Source: Straminergon stramineum (lineage: Eukaryota; Streptophyta; Bryopsida; Hypnales; Calliergonaceae). Taken from it: a DNA stretch of 64,000 nt. Made by a program: the position numbers and the translations under genes. The DNA lies in assembly GCA_963920665.1 (NCBI GenBank), contig OY987265.1, positions 22,945,001-23,009,000 of the forward strand, read 5' to 3'. The notes beneath the pieces were generated by a model. That model did no database searches and was not told where the DNA came from. It saw only the letters and a list, made by a program, of their open reading frames with translations. Positions 60,270 through 64,000 of the stretch are shown one piece after another (within the stretch, counting starts at the first letter, position 1; each line of letters starts with the position of its first letter).

Positions 60270-60892
60270 TCATGAGTGTGACTTGTTCTTGATTTCCTGA
60301 ACTGCCTTCAAAATCTCTGGCCCTCGACTATACCCTGTTTCCATCTTCTTATACTTACGCCAATAGTCCCGCCGCTGCGCCTCTAATGACTTCCGCTCCC
60401 ATGCATCTTGAATTGGAGTCGAGTAGCAACTGCGAGATACTCCATCGTGCGACTGCTTCATTTGCCCCCCTTCAGACGGTGTGTGGTGTCGTTGAATCCA
60501 AGGTGCTATATTGGGGAGTGAATGGTGTGTTGCAGATCGAACCTCAGACTTCAACACTGCTGGAGCGACTTGACATCCCAAGTCCTCATAAAGCTTCCTC
60601 TGAGGGACTTTGTCGGAGGGTGTCACTAAGGTAGGATGGCCCATAGGTCGCGATGGAGATGGGGAGCATGAGAGTGGTTGTCGTTTCCTCCCACTGGGAG
60701 GGCTGTCAACCACACCATCCTCGACGGGCTTCGGTGAGAAGTCCATCATGGAATTCGCAATAGCTGCTGATCCCAGGAAGTTTCCAGTGCTGAGGATTAA
60801 GTACTGCCTGTAGTCCCAGATGGAGTCCGCGGACGCTTCGCAAGCAAGTCCACTTCCTAGGACATGGGTCGTTGGAGTGCCAAGTATCTGAC
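60270..60892 (-). CDS. C-terminal exon of an unidentified protein
   Basis: An open frame of 207 codons follows a good acceptor (TTGTCAG|ATACTTGG) and ends at TGA 60272-60270. It is Ser/Pro- and Lys/Arg-rich: SPPSGRKRQPLS, SPSPSRP, then a charged helical tail (AWERKSLEAQRRDYWRKYKK). I do not recognise the family. The frame also stays open upstream to 61046, but that part looks intronic (T-rich, second acceptor at about 60902). The FCP1-like frame at 61149 can be spliced to it in phase if the donor AGT|GTAAAT three codons before its stop is used, so the two may be one gene or two isoforms. Expression data would decide. Confidence 0.45.
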
Positions 60893-61074
60893 AAGAACTG
60901 AAATTAAAACAAAGGTCTATCCAAATGCATAAAAACAAAGAACACACCATGCCTGAGTTTGCTCGGACATGTATCAAAGGACTAATGCCAAACCAATGTA
61001 AATGCAGGAACACTCTTGCATACGTGAAAGCAAGAAACAATTTCATTCATAACTATGTTAACAAATATGTACAA

Positions 61075-61095
61075 TTCAGGTCGTGCCGAGCTGAA
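61075..61095. repeat. Hairpin a of the 61-64 kb set
   Basis: TTCAGGTCG TGC CGAGCTGAA: 9-bp arms with one mismatch around a 3-nt loop. Confidence 0.75.
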
Positions 61096-61127
61096 ACGAA
61101 AGTCTCATGAAATCATGCCAATCTGAA

Positions 61128-61148
61128 TTGAGCTCTTGAGGAGCTCAA
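61128..61148. repeat. Hairpin b, directly after the FCP1-like stop codon
   Basis: TTGAGCTC TTGAG GAGCTCAA: perfect 8-bp arms, immediately 3' of the TAG at 61151-61149 on the minus strand. Confidence 0.75.
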
Positions 61149-62228
61149 CTAATTTACACTAGAAGACGCACGAACTATGTCCATGAGCTTGTTGTATTCT
61201 TTTCGATTCCTTTCATCGCATAGCATTCGCTGCCCAATTCTTCCTGGACCGTTTTCCCTGAATGACTTCAACCCTTGATCGCGAGCGACATGTAGACGCT
61301 TAAACCAGGGAAGCAATACTTCAAGTAGGAACGTATCCCTCAGACCATTTCCCCTATAACTCCAAGAGTCTGGTAGAATGACATTATCAGACTTGTTCAT
61401 TATATGCTTTATTGGGCTGTCGTCCACAATGACAGTATTGTCGGCACTAAAGTTTCCTCTTGAGCCCTTGAATAACATATCTAGATTTTTCAAGAACAAG
61501 TCTTTATCTGTCCCTGGCTCCTTCAAGGAAGACAACCTTCCGGCTCTATCTCTGGTCTTAACAGTTTGACAAGAGTCTTGCCCAAGAACAAGAAAAGGTC
61601 CCACTAAGCCTCGAAAAAGATATTCGCAAATCATCTCAGTGGTGGACTTTTTCATAGAACTCCACACCAATATCACTACAAATTTTCCTAGCTCCGAGAG
61701 GAAATCGGAGCAAGCGGGTCTCACCCATACAGCCTTTGGTCCCACTAAAGCGGGTTCTATGGCTGAGTGTGATCCCGACGAGTCTCTGAAGTGTTTATGC
61801 GACAACCCCTTGGACTTCCAATCTTCGCAGACACATAGAATGCCATTTAGGTCCAGGATTACATTGATCCACTTCTCTGCCACCCTGGACCTGAATGGCC
61901 GATTGACGCCCTCCGAAGTTCCTCCACGACTAGATGGAGGACCGGATTCCTGCTATCAAACGGGCGAATGCGTACGTAGTTATAATGCTATACTATCTCA
62001 TCCCAAACATACAGCGAAATCACATAAAAACTAGTGCTCACCAAGAAGCACAGCGGTAATACACACAAGGACCACTCGAAGTGTGAAGAGACAAAAGACC
62101 GAAGCTTACCTGTTTTTTAGAGGATCCGCAAGGTACTGTGAAGGTATCCTGTATCGTTGCTTTCCGTTCTTGAACGATATCCACGTTCTACACTTCAACT
62201 CTGGGGACCGTGTTCCGATGGACTTCAT
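61149..62228 (-). CDS. FCP1/SCP-like HAD-family protein with altered catalytic motif
   Basis: Related to NLI-interacting-factor/CTD phosphatases. Two exons, 62228-62110 and 61929-61149 (299 aa), joined by a GT-AG intron that keeps frame (AACAG|GTAAGC; ATCTAG|T). The domain runs from about residue 60: VILDLNGILC (65-72 region), then VWVRPACSDFLSEL, VILVWSSMKKSTTEMI (WSS at 129-131) and VIVDDSPIKHIM with D209-D210, then ILPDSW. The nucleophile motif should be DxDx(T/V); here it is D66-L-N68-G-I, so the second acidic residue is lost. This suggests a weak or inactive phosphatase, as in some expanded plant FCP1-like families. The first exon (MKSIGTRSPELKCRTWISF) has no known domain. An in-frame stop lies just above its ATG. 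Neighbouring sequence looks transposon-like, so gene capture is possible. Confidence 0.75.
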
Positions 62229-62506
62229 CTTTAGTTACAGAGAGAGGATATGATAGAGGATGTGTTTGTACAGTGGGTGCACACGGTGATGCGGGGACAA
62301 TTGGCAAACTCAGTGGCCCTGCGATTCCAAATTTACGAAATGATACTCTGTGTGAGTGCTATATATTATAGGCTCAGGAATTGAGTTTGAATATATACAA
62401 TTAAAATTTAAACTCCGACACTCCATAGTTCATTGGTAAACATGTCTCTCCACTACAAAAATCCTGAACCTACACTATATCTACATGTAACACCTTATGA
62501 TACAAA

Positions 62507-62525
62507 TCAGCTCGAGTCGAGCTAA
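62507..62525. repeat. Hairpin c of the 61-64 kb set
   Basis: TCAGCTCGA G TCGAGCTAA: 9-bp arms with one mismatch, 20 bp beyond the stop of the broken gene at 62545. Confidence 0.7.
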
Positions 62526-63618
62526 AACAAATGACATCGAGTGATTATTGAGCCGAACCTGCTGGTGAACCTTCGCCGGGAACCGTATCCAGTTCGAGTA
62601 CTACATTGGCTGGTTCCACGAGCAGGTTCGGCTCGGTGCCGGCATCCTCCGTATCTCTTGGTGTAACATCGGCCACCTCACGCACAGCAACCTCTGAATC
62701 AATGGCTTCTGTCTTCTCTGACGGGAGAGATGGACTTGCATCAATGTCATTGGTAGGAGGAGGAGGGTCAGATTTTTGGGCGCCAGTGGGAAGCGGTGCA
62801 AGCAATGTTGTAGCCTCTTGCGGGACAGACACTGCGTTGTCGTTTGATCCAGTGGCCTGATTTTGAATCAGGCGTTGCTGCGAAGTAGAGGCAGGATGTA
62901 GGGACGCTAACGGCGTGGCTTCATTTTTTTTCAAATATTGTTGCCACATTTCCCGGTTTTGCTTCTATTCCATAATCATGGTTTTCGTTAAGGAAGCAAA
63001 CCTTCGATTCGTCTCCTCCTAGAGCCTTCTACTCTCCGCCCTATCTGCCGCTTGGTCCTGACGCATACTCTCTTGTTGCCTCATCAGAGAAGCTAGTGTC
63101 TCTACAACAGACTTCAAGGGGTCCACCTTCCTCTTCTTCGTCGTGCGCGTATTCGAGGAAGGAGTCACTGGAGTAGCACACACTCCTCCTGAAGCGTGCA
63201 ATCCTGAAGAGGTAGAAGACCGTGGTAGATCCTGGAAGGCGGATCGACCTGGCGTCAGAATGTCATCGAGACCTATTTCATCATCCGAGCCCTCCTCCTC
63301 CTCGTCTTCTTCCTCTTCTTCATCAAAGATTGCGGCCTTCCTCTTCTCTGCCCGACTGCTCGGGGACCCTGTTGTGGACCTAGTCCTCATCCTTGTTGAA
63401 GATGGTGTCGACTGTGACCCCATCACTGCCAGGAACTGTGTTGCATCAACAGGGTACCCGGTGTCCAGGAAATCGTCTTTGTCGAGCTTCAATGCTAGAG
63501 TAGCAATGTCGTTCCACAAGTCCGATTCGATGTCTGGAACTGTTGCATATACATTTACAGAACTCATCTGCAATGTGATCACATCAATGACTAGTTTAGA
63601 ATTACGTGGTTATTGCAT

Positions 63619-63639
63619 TTCAGGTCGAACCGACCTGAA
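63619..63639. repeat. Hairpin d of the 61-64 kb set (perfect)
   Basis: TTCAGGTCG AAC CGACCTGAA: perfect 9-bp arms, in the intron between the two exons of the broken gene. Confidence 0.85.
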
Positions 63640-63721
63640 TAAGCATGAAGAATAATAAATGGTGACACTCTATGACAGTTAATTGCTGGAGAAACTAAAC
63701 AAATTCCGTCCAATAGCGCAT

Positions 63722-63742
63722 ATCAGGTCGAACCGATCTGAA
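63722..63742. repeat. Hairpin e of the 61-64 kb set
   Basis: ATCAGGTCG AAC CGATCTGAA: a near copy of hairpin d in the same intron, about 100 bp away and 19 bp from the splice donor. Confidence 0.8.
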
Positions 63743-64000
63743 TTGCATTCAGTCACTTACCAATGCAGCACACGTCAATTTTCCACCAACAAAGACAAAG
63801 AAGTCACTGGTCCCTGGATTACAAAATTTCTTCACAACCCATAGGTAGAATTCCATTCTCAGCTCCATATTGTACATCCTGAAAGGGAGCTCATTGTATC
63901 TTCGTGGTTCTTTGTACACCGGTGTATCTGGAGCTATGAACTCCGAATATATTCTTGCTTGGTACACATTATCCGGGCTTTGAAGAAACATGAGCAGCAC

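Larger units (their letters stand above)
62545..64000 (-). pseudogene. Unidentified nuclear-type or transposon protein, two in-frame TAGs, cut by window edge
   Basis: The upstream exon (window edge to 63761) encodes PFRMYNMELRMEFYLWVVKK and SDFFVFVGGKLTCAAL, then GTAAGT. The next exon starts at 63567 in phase with MSSVNVYATVPDIESDLW. It runs through an acidic tract (about 63330-63290, mostly E and D) and a basic TTKKRKVDPLK, to QAADRAESRRL and a TAG. The frame continues as EETNRRFASL, a second TAG, then KQNREMWQQYLKKNEATPL and a Ser/Pro-rich tail ending at 62545. Composition and codon use carry across both stops. Acidic plus KKRKV-like segments suggest a nuclear protein. The family is unknown to me, and a transposon-encoded protein is the likeliest explanation. 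Confidence 0.5.

Noticed and set aside
61639..62034. 131-codon plus-strand frame
   Set aside because: Antisense to the FCP1-like exon, whose minus-strand motifs are clear.
63143..63655. 170-codon plus-strand frame rich in serine
   Set aside because: Antisense of the acidic tract (GAG/GAA read backwards gives Ser/Leu runs).
1..64000. tRNA, rRNA, CRISPR or bacterial operon features
   Set aside because: None seen; exon-intron structure and repeats show nuclear plant DNA.

Overview
The window is nuclear DNA of a land plant. The genes are split into many small exons by short GT-AG introns of about 100 to 800 bp. The proteins are plant-type: an ERV1 with a C-terminal CX4C pair, a SINA-like E3 ligase, and an AAE13-type malonyl-CoA synthetase. 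The intergenic DNA is AT-rich and full of small terminal-inverted-repeat elements. I would guess a non-seed plant such as a bryophyte or lycophyte, but the sequence does not prove this. I joined all exons by hand from reading frame, splice sites and family conservation. The total coding length divides by three for every complete gene.

Left part, 0-31 kb, gene-rich. A minus-strand gene runs off the left edge (19 residues, signal-anchor-like). Then come ERV1 (+, 1530-4354, 7 exons), a RluA-type RNA pseudouridine synthase (-, 5482-10016, 10 exons), malonyl-CoA synthetase AAE13/ACSF3 type (+, 10861-18147, 17 exons), a SINA-like RING E3 ligase (-, 22005-23305, 2 exons) and malonyl-CoA decarboxylase (-, 25176-30555, 15 exons). 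The synthetase turns malonate into malonyl-CoA and the decarboxylase turns malonyl-CoA into acetyl-CoA. Together they form a complete malonate-to-acetyl-CoA route, the same pair as bacterial matB/matA, here encoded within 20 kb. The synthetase gene also has a U12-type AT-AC intron inside its conserved HHVHG motif.

Middle and right part, 31-60 kb, a mobile-element landscape. I find no intact host gene here. It holds (i) a family of TTAA-flanked elements whose ends read CCCCTAAAGGACC, resembling piggyBac-type termini; (ii) several other miniature inverted-repeat elements, including Stowaway-like and PIF/Harbinger-like ones; (iii) a tail-to-tail inverted pair of broken elements carrying a gag-like reading frame (35.4-41.7 kb); (iv) a LINE reverse-transcriptase zinc-finger remnant (45.7-46.0 kb); and (v) two clusters of short repeated motifs at 55.8-56.5 kb.

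Right end, 60-64 kb, minus strand. There is an FCP1/SCP-like HAD protein with a changed catalytic motif (61149-62228), an unidentified basic C-terminal exon downstream (60270-60892), and a large unidentified gene broken by two in-frame amber codons that runs off the right edge. Short near-identical hairpins punctuate this segment.
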